The position numbers and the translations under genes are program-made. A stretch of 64,000 bases of DNA, from NCBI GenBank assembly GCA_022842785.1, contig JALHOW010000005.1, positions 372,001-436,000 on the forward strand, read 5' to 3'. The stretch's first letter is position 1; each line of letters opens with the position of its first letter. The DNA comes from Hyphomicrobiaceae bacterium. GTDB lineage: Bacteria; Pseudomonadota; Alphaproteobacteria; Rhizobiales; Hyphomicrobiaceae. Positions 7,603-22,488 of the stretch are shown in pieces. The notes beneath the pieces were generated by a model. The model was not told the origin of the DNA. It worked only from the letters and a program-made list of their open reading frames with translations, and did not search any database.

Positions 7603-9165
7603 TCAGCCCCCGCCGGCACCCTCGTAATCGCCCGAAAGAAACAACCGGTAGGCCGGATTGCCGGTTTCATCCCAGTAGGGATAACCGAGCGCGTCGAGCC
7701 GTGCAGCGAGCTGTCCGCGCGCCTCAGGCGCGACCTGAATACCGGCCAGAATGCGCCCGTAATCCGCACCGTGATTGCGGTAGTGGAAAAGCGAGATGTT
7801 CCACTCCGGCGCCAGGCTTTCGAGAAACTTCAGCAGCGCCCCCGGTCGCTCGGGAAACTCGAAGCGGTAGATAAGCTCGTCCGTCAGTCCTGGCGCGCGC
7901 CCGCCGACCATGTAGCGCACGTGCTCCTTGGCCATCTCGTTGTCGCTCATGTCGAGCACGGGATAGCCCTCGGACTTGAGGCGGGCGATCAGCTCGTTCT
8001 TCTCGGCCTCCCCGCGATGGAGCGCGATACCGGCGAATATCTGCGCCGGCGTCGAGGCGTCGGCATAGCGATAGTTGAACTCGGTGATGCCGCGGCCCTG
8101 GAGCGTGCGGATGAAGCCGCGATACGCGCCCGGCCGCTCGGGTAGTGTCACTGCCAGCAGGGCTTCGCGATGCTCGCCGACCTCGGCGCGATCAGCGATC
8201 GTGCGCAGGCGATCAAAATTCAGGTTCGCGCCGCTGTTGACCGCGATCAGCGCACCCGCATCCGCGCCTTTGCGTTCGGCATAGATCTTGAGGCCTGCGA
8301 GGCTCAGCGCGCCGGAAGGCTCAGCGACCGCGCGCGTATCGTCGAAGATGTCCTTGATGGCCGCGCACATGCCGTCGATGTCGACGGTGATGATCTCGTC
8401 GAGCAGCGCACTGCACAGGCGATAGGTCTCCTCGCCCGCGCGGCGCACGGCGACGCCATCGGCGAACAGGTCCACTTGATCGAGCGTCACGATCTGCTTG
8501 TGCTTGAGCGCGGCCGCCATGCTCGCGGCATCCACCGGCTCGACGCCGACGACCTTCGTCGAAGGGCTCAGGAATTTCACGAACGCCGCGACGCCCGCCG
8601 CGAGCCCACCGCCGCCGATCGGCACGAAGATCGCCTCGATCGGATCGGGATGCTGGCGCAGGATTTCGAGGCCGACGGTGCCCTGCCCGGCGATCACGTC
8701 CGGATCGTCGAAGGGATGGACGAACGTCAGGCCCTCGGCTTTTTCCAGTTCGCGCGCCTTGGCATAGGCCTCGTCGAAGGCATCGCCGTGTAGGACCGCA
8801 TTGCCACCGAGCCGCCGCACGGCCTCGACCTTGATGGCCGGCGTGGTGAGCGGCATCACGATGGTCGCCTTGATGCCGAGCTTCTTCGCCGCGAGCGCCA
8901 CACCCTGCGCGTGATTGCCGGCCGAGGCGCAGATCACACCGCGTTTGCGCGCGTCCTCGGAGAGCCGCACGATCTTGTTGTAGGCGCCGCGGATCTTGAA
9001 GGAGAAAACCGGCTGCAGGTCCTCGCGCTTGAGCAGGGCGCTTCGGCCGAGCCGCTCGGAGAGTCGCGGCAGCGGATCGAGGGCGGTCTCCTCGGCAACG
9101 TCATAGACGCGCGCGGTGAGGATGGCCTGAGCATAGTCGCTCAGCGAGCGGTGGGTGGTCATCAT
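7603..9165 (-). CDS. ilvA: threonine ammonia-lyase, biosynthetic
   Basis: 520 residues, the length of the long, isoleucine-regulated enzyme. The N-terminal fold-type II PLP domain has the Schiff-base lysine in FSFKIRGAYN (Lys57), the ASAGNHAQG block and the phosphate-binding loop PIGGGGLAAGV. Residues about 330-515 contain two ACT-like regulatory domains (LPERPGAYRGFIRTL and FPERPGALLKFLESL), which normally bind isoleucine and valine. It converts threonine to 2-oxobutanoate, the first step to isoleucine. The presence of two regulatory domains argues against the catabolic TdcB type. No operon partner. Confidence 0.93.
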   Translation of the reverse strand: MMTTHRSLSDYAQAILTARVYDVAEETALDPLPRLSERLGRSALLKREDLQPVFSFKIRGAYNKIVRLSEDARKRGVICASAGNHAQGVALAAKKLGIKATIVMPLTTPAIKVEAVRRLGGNAVLHGDAFDEAYAKARELEKAEGLTFVHPFDDPDVIAGQGTVGLEILRQHPDPIEAIFVPIGGGGLAAGVAAFVKFLSPSTKVVGVEPVDAASMAAALKHKQIVTLDQVDLFADGVAVRRAGEETYRLCSALLDEIITVDIDGMCAAIKDIFDDTRAVAEPSGALSLAGLKIYAERKGADAGALIAVNSGANLNFDRLRTIADRAEVGEHREALLAVTLPERPGAYRGFIRTLQGRGITEFNYRYADASTPAQIFAGIALHRGEAEKNELIARLKSEGYPVLDMSDNEMAKEHVRYMVGGRAPGLTDELIYRFEFPERPGALLKFLESLAPEWNISLFHYRNHGADYGRILAGIQVAPEARGQLAARLDALGYPYWDETGNPAYRLFLSGDYEGAGGG

Positions 9166-9291
9166 TCATAGCTCTGTTGGTGGGCCCCAGACATCGACAA
9201 GCCCCGTCAGTCAGTGGTCCTTATAGGCCCGACAACGGCCGAGAGCGATGGACTTTTGGACAGGTCAAAACCTCCGCCCGGCACATGCAGA

Positions 9292-9321
9292 AACAAAAAG
9301 GAGCCCACTTGCACGGGCTCC
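9292..9321 (-). terminator. rho-independent terminator of the outer-membrane barrel gene
   Basis: Minus-strand stem GGAGCCC / GGGCTCC (9315-9321 with 9300-9306, loop of eight) followed by TTTTTGTTT. It begins about 28 bases beyond the stop codon at 9350. Confidence 0.8.
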
Positions 9322-9349
9322 TGCTGATTTGCTGGCCTATTACGGGTCT

Positions 9350-10096
9350 TCAGAAACGGTAGCTGGCACCGCCGCGGATCGCGTGCATCGTCAAATCGAC
9401 CGGCATGGAGACTTCCGGAAAGAACGGCGCCAAGCCGCCTGACGACGAACCGAAATCTGTGTAGCGATACTCGATGCGCGCCGAAAGATTCTTTGCAATC
9501 ATCCACTCCGCGCCGCCACCAACGGTCCAACCGCTGACCGTGTCCGAGTACCCGCAGCAAATTAGGAAGGCGGGTCCACCCTTGAAATCGAAGTCGCCGA
9601 AGGCCCAGCCCGCTGTCGCGTAGAACAAGGCGCCGTTATGGATCACACCGACGCGGGCGCGAAGCGACCCTTGCCAGTTCATCTCCGCGGAACCTGTCGA
9701 CGTATCGCCGGTCAGATCGGTGTAGCTGCCGCTGACATCGCCGAACTCGATGTCGGCCTCGATACCGTAGACGATCGAACCACGCTGCAGGTTGTAGCCG
9801 ACGTGGCCACCGAAGATGAAACCGTCCGGATCCGAGTTGGCGGGAAACGGTCCACCAAGCAACCCGCCTTGCTCGAACGAATGGCGCGCGCCGCCCCACA
9901 TGTAGCCAGTCTGAGCACCAGCATACAGCCCGCTCCATAACAAGGTCGGAGCAGTTAACGGCGGGCTATCTTTCATGCTCCCGCGAGGACCACCCAGGTC
10001 GGCGGCCATGACATCGTTCGTTATCGCAAGGGGCGCCGCAGCAACCATGCCCACGGCCAGCGCACAGGCGCCCGCCAAAATTTTGATCGATCGCAT
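9350..10096 (-). CDS. outer membrane beta-barrel protein (porin-family, RopB/Omp25-like)
   Basis: 248 residues from ATG 10096, which has a GGGGGG tract just upstream; an upstream in-frame start at 10156 gives an N-terminus that is not a signal peptide. Residues 1-32 form a signal peptide ending NDVMAADLGG. The mature protein alternates aromatic and polar residues in the pattern of an eight-strand barrel (GLYAGAQTGYMWGG; YGIEADIEFGDV; SLRARVGVI; LFYATAGWAFGDFDF; ARIEYRYTDFG) and ends in aromatic Phe (GGASYRF), the BAM recognition signal. This is the small OMP family abundant in Hyphomicrobiales. Confidence 0.87.
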   Translation of the reverse strand: MRSIKILAGACALAVGMVAAAPLAITNDVMAADLGGPRGSMKDSPPLTAPTLLWSGLYAGAQTGYMWGGARHSFEQGGLLGGPFPANSDPDGFIFGGHVGYNLQRGSIVYGIEADIEFGDVSGSYTDLTGDTSTGSAEMNWQGSLRARVGVIHNGALFYATAGWAFGDFDFKGGPAFLICCGYSDTVSGWTVGGGAEWMIAKNLSARIEYRYTDFGSSSGGLAPFFPEVSMPVDLTMHAIRGGASYRF

Positions 10097-10249
10097 ATAT
10101 ATGCCCCCCAGCGATCGCGACGCCTGCCGTGCGCCGCACGAATCAACATTGATCACGCTAGTTCAGACTTTCTGGGCGCGCCATGTTCGCAGCAACCGCC
10201 GCAAGGGCGAGCAGCAGGATGTGGCGGCGGAGCCGCACCTTCAAATGTA

Positions 10250-10278
10250 AGTACGGCCGCAGTCTTTGCGGCCGTACT
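10250..10278 (-). terminator. probable nrdJ terminator hairpin
   Basis: Perfect 12-bp inverted repeat AGTACGGCCGCA (10250-10261) and TGCGGCCGTACT (10267-10278) with a five-base loop, 31 bases past the nrdJ stop. The T tract on either strand is poor (TACATTTG on the minus, GCCTTTTC on the plus), so the terminator role is likely but not certain. Confidence 0.5.
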
Positions 10279-10308
10279 GCCTTTTCAGGGGGCTCGAACT
10301 GGATAACC

Positions 10309-14019
<3,711 letters not shown>

Positions 14020-14746
14020 GTGCCCTGCTGCTCGTTTTTGGGCACTGCGGAGCCGACAAAGGTACGCGCTACAAAACCTAGTAGCGTCACGGCAGTGCGT
14101 TTGTTTCAGATGTCCCTCTGTCCGAGCCATGCCCCCATGGTCAGACGGTCTCACGCAATTCAACGCAACAGGCACAAGGCTACCGACCGCTGCAAGCCAT
14201 CGACTTGCGCGCTTTTCACGCTCACAATTTGGAAACTCGTCGTGTCCCCCGCGAAGCGCGGGCCCCTCATTTCCCCCGCCAACGGGCCCCGCATCCGGGC
14301 GCCGCATCAGCTGTCATCAATGTCGGTGATTCGAGCGCCTTCGTCACGATCTATTGGGGTTGCCGATGCGCCCCGCCACTACATGTAGTGCGTCTGTACA
14401 TCCGGTGGAGAAGCTGTGTGTCAGCTGGATGATCGCCAATCGGGCACTGTGACAGCCCACAAGAATTGAACGCGGCGATCCTGGCTCAGCCCCTTTTATT
14501 TACGGCAGATTTGCGGCATCGGGGGTCGGCGAACGCTCGCGCCAACACCGGACCGCCATCTGTCAAGCCCGTTCAGTGAGCACGGCGGAGGCACTATCGA
14601 CAGCAAGGTTTTGACCTACTAGAGACCAACCTCAATCCCCACGACGCCGATGCTCTGTGGCGAGCCTGCATCACGGCCAGGAGTGGGCTCGCTTGGCTCC
14701 GTGCAACCTCCGCACGGCCTGCCATGCGAGCCCTCAACCCGCGATA
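14020..14746. other. long intergenic region upstream of nrdJ
   Basis: About 730 bases hold no convincing gene on either strand. The only recognised signals are the NrdR-like palindrome at 14377-14390 and a short inverted repeat (CCGTGC 14699-14704 / GCACGG 14712-14717) downstream of the minus-strand gene that stops at 14747. I looked for a cobalamin riboswitch in the nrdJ leader and saw no B12-box. Confidence 0.4.
14377..14390. promoter_or_regulatory. candidate NrdR box of nrdJ
   Basis: Perfect 14-bp palindrome CACTACATGTAGTG, close to the NrdR-box consensus for alphaproteobacterial ribonucleotide reductase genes. A degenerate second copy (CACGATCTATTGGG, 14345-14358) is centred 32 bp away, the spacing usual for paired NrdR boxes. 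It lies about 360 bp before the nrdJ start, which is far. Confidence 0.45.
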
Positions 14747-15286
14747 TTATCGACCCGCCTCCGCGCGCTGCGAATCGCGCTTCGCCTGAGCATCTCTTAC
14801 GAACTGAGATACCCGCCCGATCTCCATGGGGTGGAGCAGACGCTCGGGTTTCTGGTTCTCGACGTTGTGCATACCCCTGGATGCCGTTCTGTAGCTCGGC
14901 CCGCTATGGCCCTTGCCGTTGGCGCGCTTCAGTTGCAGCGCCTTCCTGGCGATGCGCACCTGCTCTGGCCGGGCGGACTGCCGATCGCGGCGCTCTTTCT
15001 CATTGTTGAGGCGCTTGAGCGCACCGGCCAGCACGGCCGCCTTGTGCTTCGTGCCGGCGTTCTCGCGGGCGGGAGCGGCTCCCGGCCGTTCGGCCTTGCC
15101 CCGCATTTCGCGCCGCTGTCGATTGGATATGTCGCGGGCCCGCTTCCGCTTACTCCGCACCTGCTTGATGAGTTCGCTAAGCTCCGAATCGGTGAGATCC
15201 AACACCAGCGGGATATGGGTTTTGACGACCAGTTCGAGTTCATCGTCACTGAGCGCGCGGAGTTCATCGCGCATACGCACGGCCAT
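14747..15286 (-). CDS. conserved-type hypothetical, highly charged protein
   Basis: 179 residues from ATG 15286, chosen because an excellent AGGGAGGA ribosome binding site lies just upstream. No signal peptide or membrane segment. The N-terminal part is acidic (MRDELRALSDDELELVVKT) and leads into a segment with SDSELSELIKQ-like helical character; the rest is very basic with many Arg/Lys/Gln (SKRKRARDISNRQRREMRG). This looks like an all-helical, possibly nucleic-acid-binding protein. It is divergent from clpB, sharing a 311-base spacer. I do not recognise the family and assign no function. Confidence 0.65.
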   Translation of the reverse strand: MAVRMRDELRALSDDELELVVKTHIPLVLDLTDSELSELIKQVRSKRKRARDISNRQRREMRGKAERPGAAPARENAGTKHKAAVLAGALKRLNNEKERRDRQSARPEQVRIARKALQLKRANGKGHSGPSYRTASRGMHNVENQKPERLLHPMEIGRVSQFVRDAQAKRDSQRAEAGR

Positions 15287-15597
15287 GCTTTCCTCCCTAA
15301 CTCCCCCTTGCCGAGGGGATCGATTGCTCCATCTCAAAGGGCGTGGCGCCCATATCGGTATATGAGGGTATGGCGCAGGGCATTCAACCGCAGCAGACTA
15401 TGGCCCGCGCCCGTACGCGCACCGGAGTGGGTCGCAACTCTTTCTCTGAACGCCCCTTTTCGGCTGCCGGATTAACCCCATATGAACATCGCGGCGCCGA
15501 TCGTGGGCCGTAGCACGTTGCTTACCCATTCTTTCGATGACGGCGCTTCCGTCCGGGCCTCTAGGGGGCGGCCGAAGCGCGCCGAGGAGGAGGACGA
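15287..15597. other. divergent promoter region of the hypothetical gene and clpB
   Basis: 311 bases without a gene. The leader of clpB contains the candidate heat-shock promoter described at 15456 and the strong clpB ribosome binding site GAGGAGGA at about 15586-15593. Nothing else was recognised. Confidence 0.45.
15456..15483 (+). promoter_or_regulatory. possible RpoH (heat-shock) promoter of clpB
   Basis: CCCCATAT at 15476-15483 matches the sigma-32 -10 consensus CCCCATnT. The -35 candidate CTTTTCG, 13 bases upstream, fits CTTGAAA poorly. It lies 115 bases before the clpB ATG. Assigned mainly because clpB is a classic RpoH target. Confidence 0.3.
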
Positions 15598-18201
<2,604 letters not shown>

Positions 18202-18231
18202 GCAGACACGACGATAGCGCCGGCTATCTAC

Positions 18232-18276
18232 AAACCCCTATCCCTCTCAGTGCGGAGGGATAGGGGTTTCGTTTTG
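18232..18276 (+). terminator. clpB rho-independent terminator
   Basis: Perfect 15-bp stem AAACCCCTATCCCTC (18232-18246) with GAGGGATAGGGGTTT (18255-18269), an eight-base loop and a trailing T-rich CGTTTTG. It begins 31 bases after the clpB stop. Because the next gene is convergent, it may act in both directions. Confidence 0.88.
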
Positions 18277-18280
18277 CGTG

Positions 18281-18550
18281 CTAGTAGGGCATCCGCCGCG
18301 GAACGGCGCGCATGGCGACGCATCGGCCATTGACCAATTGCATACCCGCGCCGCAATCGCGGACGACGCGGCGGACTTGGCGGCGCGCGGGCGTCGCGAT
18401 GCACCTGCCGTTGACCCTGTGCATACCCGTGCCGCAGCCATCACGGACTTGGATGAGCATGTTGTCCGGTTGGTGAGCGGGCGCGAATGGCATGGCCTGC
18501 GCCGACGTTGCGACAGCAAAAGTGAAGACGAGCGCGATCAATCTGAGCAT
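18281..18550 (-). CDS. small exported protein with duplicated CGxGMxxVNGRC motif
   Basis: 89 residues; ATG 18550 has a perfect GGGAGGA site 6-12 bases upstream. Residues 1-19 are a signal peptide (ending SAQA). The mature protein carries two copies of the motif C-G-x-G-M-x2-V-N-G-R-C (CGTGMHRVNGRC and CGAGMQLVNGRC, about 27 residues apart), each bounded by two cysteines likely to form a disulfide loop, in a very Arg-rich context. Small Cys-motif repeat proteins of this kind are frequent in Hyphomicrobiales periplasms; function unknown. Convergent with clpB. Confidence 0.72.
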   Translation of the reverse strand: MLRLIALVFTFAVATSAQAMPFAPAHQPDNMLIQVRDGCGTGMHRVNGRCIATPARRQVRRVVRDCGAGMQLVNGRCVAMRAVPRRMPY

Positions 18551-18609
18551 TCTATCCTCCCATGTACGTCCTCAAGACCAGCGCTTCCCAATGGGGCTGG
18601 ATTGCAGTC

Positions 18610-18667
18610 GCTCGCCTTTGCCGAGCAGCCGGGGGCGAAAGGCGAGCGCGCAGCATTCTTGAATGCT
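18610..18667. promoter_or_regulatory. two adjacent inverted repeats in a divergent spacer
   Basis: Perfect 10-bp arms GCTCGCCTTT (18610-18619) and AAAGGCGAGC (18638-18647), followed by AGCATTC-TT-GAATGCT (18652-18667). Both lie between the divergent small Cys-motif gene and the helical-repeat protein gene. They could be an operator, a 5'-leader hairpin or a repeat element; nothing in the sequence decides. Confidence 0.4.
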
Positions 18668-18746
18668 CGTCCTGCTGAGAAAAATGCGTAGATATACCGA
18701 GTTTCGCTGGTGAAGCCCCCCGATCACTCTCACCTGAGGACGGACC

Positions 18747-20225
18747 ATGTCGCTGACCAGGCTGAGCCTCCTCGCTGCACTGACGCTTTCGGTCGCGCCC
18801 ATCCTTGCGCAAGCGCAGGACACTGGCTGGGCCGCTTGCCGCGCCGCGCCGAAACGCGCCTGCGTGCTGGCCGAAGCGACGCGCAGCGCTCAGTCCCTGA
18901 GCCAGGCGACCTCGCGCGCCGAAGGCCTCGATGCGATTGTGCTCGTCCTCGCCGAGGGCCAGCGCTTCGAGGAGGCGCTTACGCTATCGGCTTCGCTGCG
19001 TCAGGAGGTCGACAGCCTCGTCGTGCGCACGCGGCTCGCCGCCGCCCTCGCTGCGGCCGGGCGCTTGGCGGAGGCCGACCGGGTAGCACGAGCGATCCTC
19101 GATCCGGGGTGGCGAGTGATGGCAGAGGCGACACTCGCTGAGGTGCTCGCCTCTAAGGGCGACATCGCGGGAGCCAACGCAAAGGCCCGGCTCGCCCACA
19201 GCGCAGGCCGGGCAGGCGACTTCGCCATCCGGCGCATTGCGACTGCCATGATCCGCTCGGGCGAGACCGATGAGGCGGTTGCGATGGTGCGCGCCATCGC
19301 CTCGCCGGACTGGCGGCTGCGCGGACTTATCGACGTCGCGATGGCCCTGTCGGCGACGCGGCCCGACCTCGCGCTCGAGCTGCTACGGGACAGCTCCAAA
19401 GTCGCATCGGCTCAGGGTAACCTGATCTGGACCATCTACGACATGCGCGACGTCGCCGTGGCGCAGGCGGGCGCAGGCGGCACGGCGGAAGCGCGCGCGA
19501 CGCTTGAGCGCGCCGCCGAGGCGGCCCGCAGCTTCAACGATCAGGGCACGCGCGACACATTCCTCGAGGTGGTCGGCGTCGGCCTCACCGAGGCGGGGCT
19601 GACGGCCGAGGCTGTCGCGCTTGTGCGCACCATGGGCGGCGACTGGCCGCGCGTCAGGATCGCGACGGCGGTTGGTGTCGCCGAGGCGAAGGCGGGGCGA
19701 CGGGCCGAAGCCGACGCAGCCTACGATCTCGCCGCGCGGGCCGCTGACGAGGGCCGGTCGGCGGCGAGGACCTTCCTCCATGCCCATATCGCCGAGAGCG
19801 AATTCGACGCGGGGCTCGCCGACCGTGTCGCGGCCTCATTAGATCGAACGGACAAGGCGGCCGCCCTCGTCGAGGGGGCGTACCGGGCAGGTGCGCTGGC
19901 AAGGGCGGCAATGACGCGCATCCGGCTCGGTGGGGGCGATACCGCCGCAGCGGCGGCCGCCATTAACGATACAGACGTCCGCGACACGGTTCTGAAGTCG
20001 CTCATCGATGAGCAGATCAAGGCGGGGCGGCTCGACGCGGCTAAGGCCGCCGCGCTCGCCATCTCCACGCCGTTGGACCGTGGCTATCCCCTGAGCCGCG
20101 TCGCCGCTGCGCAGGCAAAGGCCGGCAAGGTCGGCGATGCACTCGCGGCGCTCGACGCTATGCCTCCCGTGCACTACCGCCGCGTCAACGCCCTCGCCGC
20201 TATCGCGGTCGCCCTGGAGCAATGA
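18747..20225 (+). CDS. periplasmic helical-repeat (TPR-like) protein
   Basis: 492 residues from ATG 18747 with GAGG about 10 bases upstream. Residues 1-23 form a signal peptide ending AQAQ. The rest is almost entirely short Ala-rich amphipathic helices in repeats of about 35-40 residues, with recurring patterns such as ALAAAGRLAEADRVARAI, DFAIRRIATAMIRSGETDEAV and AKAGRRAEADAAYDLAARAA. This fits a TPR or SEL1-like solenoid used for protein contacts in the periplasm. A C-x5-K/R-x2-C pair near residues 32-39 may form a disulfide. No catalytic domain; partner unknown. Confidence 0.7.
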   Translation: MSLTRLSLLAALTLSVAPILAQAQDTGWAACRAAPKRACVLAEATRSAQSLSQATSRAEGLDAIVLVLAEGQRFEEALTLSASLRQEVDSLVVRTRLAAALAAAGRLAEADRVARAILDPGWRVMAEATLAEVLASKGDIAGANAKARLAHSAGRAGDFAIRRIATAMIRSGETDEAVAMVRAIASPDWRLRGLIDVAMALSATRPDLALELLRDSSKVASAQGNLIWTIYDMRDVAVAQAGAGGTAEARATLERAAEAARSFNDQGTRDTFLEVVGVGLTEAGLTAEAVALVRTMGGDWPRVRIATAVGVAEAKAGRRAEADAAYDLAARAADEGRSAARTFLHAHIAESEFDAGLADRVAASLDRTDKAAALVEGAYRAGALARAAMTRIRLGGGDTAAAAAAINDTDVRDTVLKSLIDEQIKAGRLDAAKAAALAISTPLDRGYPLSRVAAAQAKAGKVGDALAALDAMPPVHYRRVNALAAIAVALEQ

Positions 20226-20303
20226 CGGGAAGTACCTGTCCTGAACGAGGCCCGCGCAGGTTCTGACTGCGGAGCCCGTGCCTCATAAAGATTGCCTTAC
20301 GCC

Positions 20304-21755
20304 TCACCTCACCTTCGACACATGCAGCGCCGGGACGCGATCTGCCCACGGCATGGCCTTTTCCAGCGCTCCGCCGAGCGAGATCAGCACGTGCTCCTCG
20401 GCCGGACGGCCAGCGAGCTGCACGCCGATCGGCACCCCCGTCGAATGCATGGCAAGCGGCAGCGACAGCCCCGGCGTACCCATGATGTTGTGCGGCACCG
20501 TAAACTGGCAGGGCTCGCGGAAGAGCTTCTCGACCATGCTCGACGCGTCCACGTCCGCCTTGCTGAGGTGATACTTGCCCCAGGGCTCAGAGACGCGCGC
20601 ATTCGTCGGCGAGAGCCACACATCGTGGTCCGCATAGAAGCGTGCGAGCTTGCGCCGCGCCACATTGACCTCACTCAACGCTGCGAAGAACCGCGACGTG
20701 GTGATGCCCTTGGCGAACTCGTAGACCGACAGGATCACCGGCTCGAGCGTGTCCGGTCCGACCTTCTGCCCCGTCCGCGCACCGTAGCCGTCGAGCCGCG
20801 TGTCGAAGCCGAAGAAGAAGAGATCGTTGATCTTGTGCAGCGTCGCGATGCCGCCGAAATCCACCTCGGCGATATCGACGTGATGCCCCATGCCTTCGAG
20901 CACCTTGGCCGTATCTTTCACGGCCTGCGCGACCTCCGGATCGACCGGCACGCCGAAGATCTCAGTCAGCACGATGCCGATCTTGAGGCGCGGGCTCGGC
21001 GCATTGACGAACGAGGCATAGGATTGCGTGGGCCGCGGGATGACGAACGGATCGCCGATCTGAGGCTTCGAGACCCAGTCGAGCATGGCCGCCGAATCTC
21101 GGACTGTCTTGGCCTGGATATGATTGGCCGAGAAACCGAGCCCACCCTCGTCCGTGACCGGCCCGATGGAAACGCGCCCGCGCGAGGGCTTCAGGCCGAC
21201 GCCGCCGCACCAGCTTGCGGGAATACGGATCGACCCACCAATATCCGAGCCGTGCGCGATCGGAACCATGCCGCTCGTCACCGCTGCCTGCGCGCCACCC
21301 GATGAGCCGCCCGCCGAGTAGCCCTTCTTGAAGGGGTTCGACGTATTGCCGAACATCACGCTCTCGGTCGTCGCCGACATGGAGTATTCGGGCGCCGCCG
21401 AGCGACCGAGGATATTGACACCCGATGCTTTGAGCTGGTCGGTGAAGTAGGTATTCGCCGGCACAACCATCCCGCGGCAGAGGCGCGAGCCGAACTCGCA
21501 GAGCCGGCCCTTCTCGTGACCGAACACATCCTTCATGAGGAAGGGCACGCCGCGAAACGGTCCCGCCCCGAGTGTGCTCTCGTCGAGGCCGTCGATGCGG
21601 TCATCATACGTCTCGATGACAGCCTTCACTTCGCCATTAGCGGCTTCGATGGCTGCCGCTGCGGTCCGCGCCAGCTCTTTGGGCGTCACCTCGCCTTTGG
21701 CAACGAGTTCGCCAAGGCCGAGACCATCATAGGACGCATATTCGTCGAGCTTCAT
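20304..21755 (-). CDS. amidase (amidase-signature family)
   Basis: 483 residues from ATG 21755 (MKLDEYASYDGLGLGELV); a further in-frame ATG at 21770 lacks a better site. The amidase-signature Ser-cisSer-Lys triad is intact: Lys in PFLMKDVFG (about 78), cis-Ser in SAGGSSGGAQAAV (about 153) and the nucleophile Ser in GSDIGGSIRIPAS (about 177). The family cleaves carboxamide or ester bonds; GatA is a member, but the long middle insertion, the solitary setting and the absence of gatB/gatC argue for a metabolic amidase, possibly acting on aliphatic or aromatic amides. No signal peptide. Confidence 0.85.
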   Translation of the reverse strand: MKLDEYASYDGLGLGELVAKGEVTPKELARTAAAAIEAANGEVKAVIETYDDRIDGLDESTLGAGPFRGVPFLMKDVFGHEKGRLCEFGSRLCRGMVVPANTYFTDQLKASGVNILGRSAAPEYSMSATTESVMFGNTSNPFKKGYSAGGSSGGAQAAVTSGMVPIAHGSDIGGSIRIPASWCGGVGLKPSRGRVSIGPVTDEGGLGFSANHIQAKTVRDSAAMLDWVSKPQIGDPFVIPRPTQSYASFVNAPSPRLKIGIVLTEIFGVPVDPEVAQAVKDTAKVLEGMGHHVDIAEVDFGGIATLHKINDLFFFGFDTRLDGYGARTGQKVGPDTLEPVILSVYEFAKGITTSRFFAALSEVNVARRKLARFYADHDVWLSPTNARVSEPWGKYHLSKADVDASSMVEKLFREPCQFTVPHNIMGTPGLSLPLAMHSTGVPIGVQLAGRPAEEHVLISLGGALEKAMPWADRVPALHVSKVR

Positions 21756-21846
21756 GTGCACGCACTCCATCGGCAGGGTCGAACCATGCCGATAAAGCTA
21801 TGCCCATCGCGCGAGCTTGTAAAAGCGAAAGGGAGTGCTGACTGCC

Positions 21847-22488
21847 CTAGGATCTGGCGCTCAGGATGATGTCGGCACCATCGCGCAGGACTTCGAGCCG
21901 CATCCGGCACTGCTGTGCGAGCCGGCACGTATAGTATGTCTGCACGGTCAGCGCATCGATCGGCGGCATGTTCTGGCCGGTCAGGAATTCGATGAGGTGC
22001 GTCGGCGGGCGCGCACCCTGACCGCGGCAGCGCACGGCGAAGGCGGGATGATCCGGCCGCTGGTCGATCATCACGGTCAGCTCGCCGCCCCGCAGCAGCG
22101 CCGAGAGCCCGAGCGAGACGAGGTTGAGCACGAGCTTGACCTTGTCCTTGGCCATATAGCCGACGGGGCCCTGCCACACGAGCGTATGCTTGCCGCCCTT
22201 GGTCGCGTACTCGCGCGCGATCTCCTCGCCCATGCGCAAGTCGATCGAGTCGCCGGCGGAGCCAGCTGCGCCATAGGCAAAGCGGGCGAACTTCAGCCGC
22301 GCTGTCGCCTGGCTCGTGACGTTGCGGATCATATCCAGGGCGTAGTCGCGGGACTCTGGATCGTCTTCCTCGTCGAGCATCTCGAGGCCATTGTTGATGG
22401 CCCCCACGGGATTGATGACGTCGTGGCAGACTTTGCTGGCGATCAGCGCCGCTAGCTCCATATCATTCGGGAATGCGGGCTGGCTCAT
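21847..22488 (-). CDS. chpT: histidine phosphotransferase ChpT
   Basis: 213 residues. The N-terminal DHp-like helix bears the phosphorylated histidine in SKVCHDVINPVGAINNGLEML (His22), the ChpT hallmark. The C-terminal part is a degenerate histidine-kinase ATPase-like fold (LVLNLVSLGLSALLRGGELTV) without nucleotide-binding G-boxes. In alphaproteobacteria ChpT relays phosphate from CckA to CtrA and CpdR, controlling cell cycle, motility and division. It lies 255 bases from divergent cysQ. Confidence 0.93.
   Translation of the reverse strand: MSQPAFPNDMELAALIASKVCHDVINPVGAINNGLEMLDEEDDPESRDYALDMIRNVTSQATARLKFARFAYGAAGSAGDSIDLRMGEEIAREYATKGGKHTLVWQGPVGYMAKDKVKLVLNLVSLGLSALLRGGELTVMIDQRPDHPAFAVRCRGQGARPPTHLIEFLTGQNMPPIDALTVQTYYTCRLAQQCRMRLEVLRDGADIILSARS

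Noticed and set aside
14020-14380. Possible cobalamin riboswitch in the nrdJ leader
   Set aside because: No B12-box or the conserved core was seen on the nrdJ strand.
14480-14492. Stretch GATCCTGGCTCAG, identical to part of the conserved 5' start of 16S rRNA
   Set aside because: The match is only 13 bases and the flanking sequence does not continue as 16S rRNA; treated as chance.
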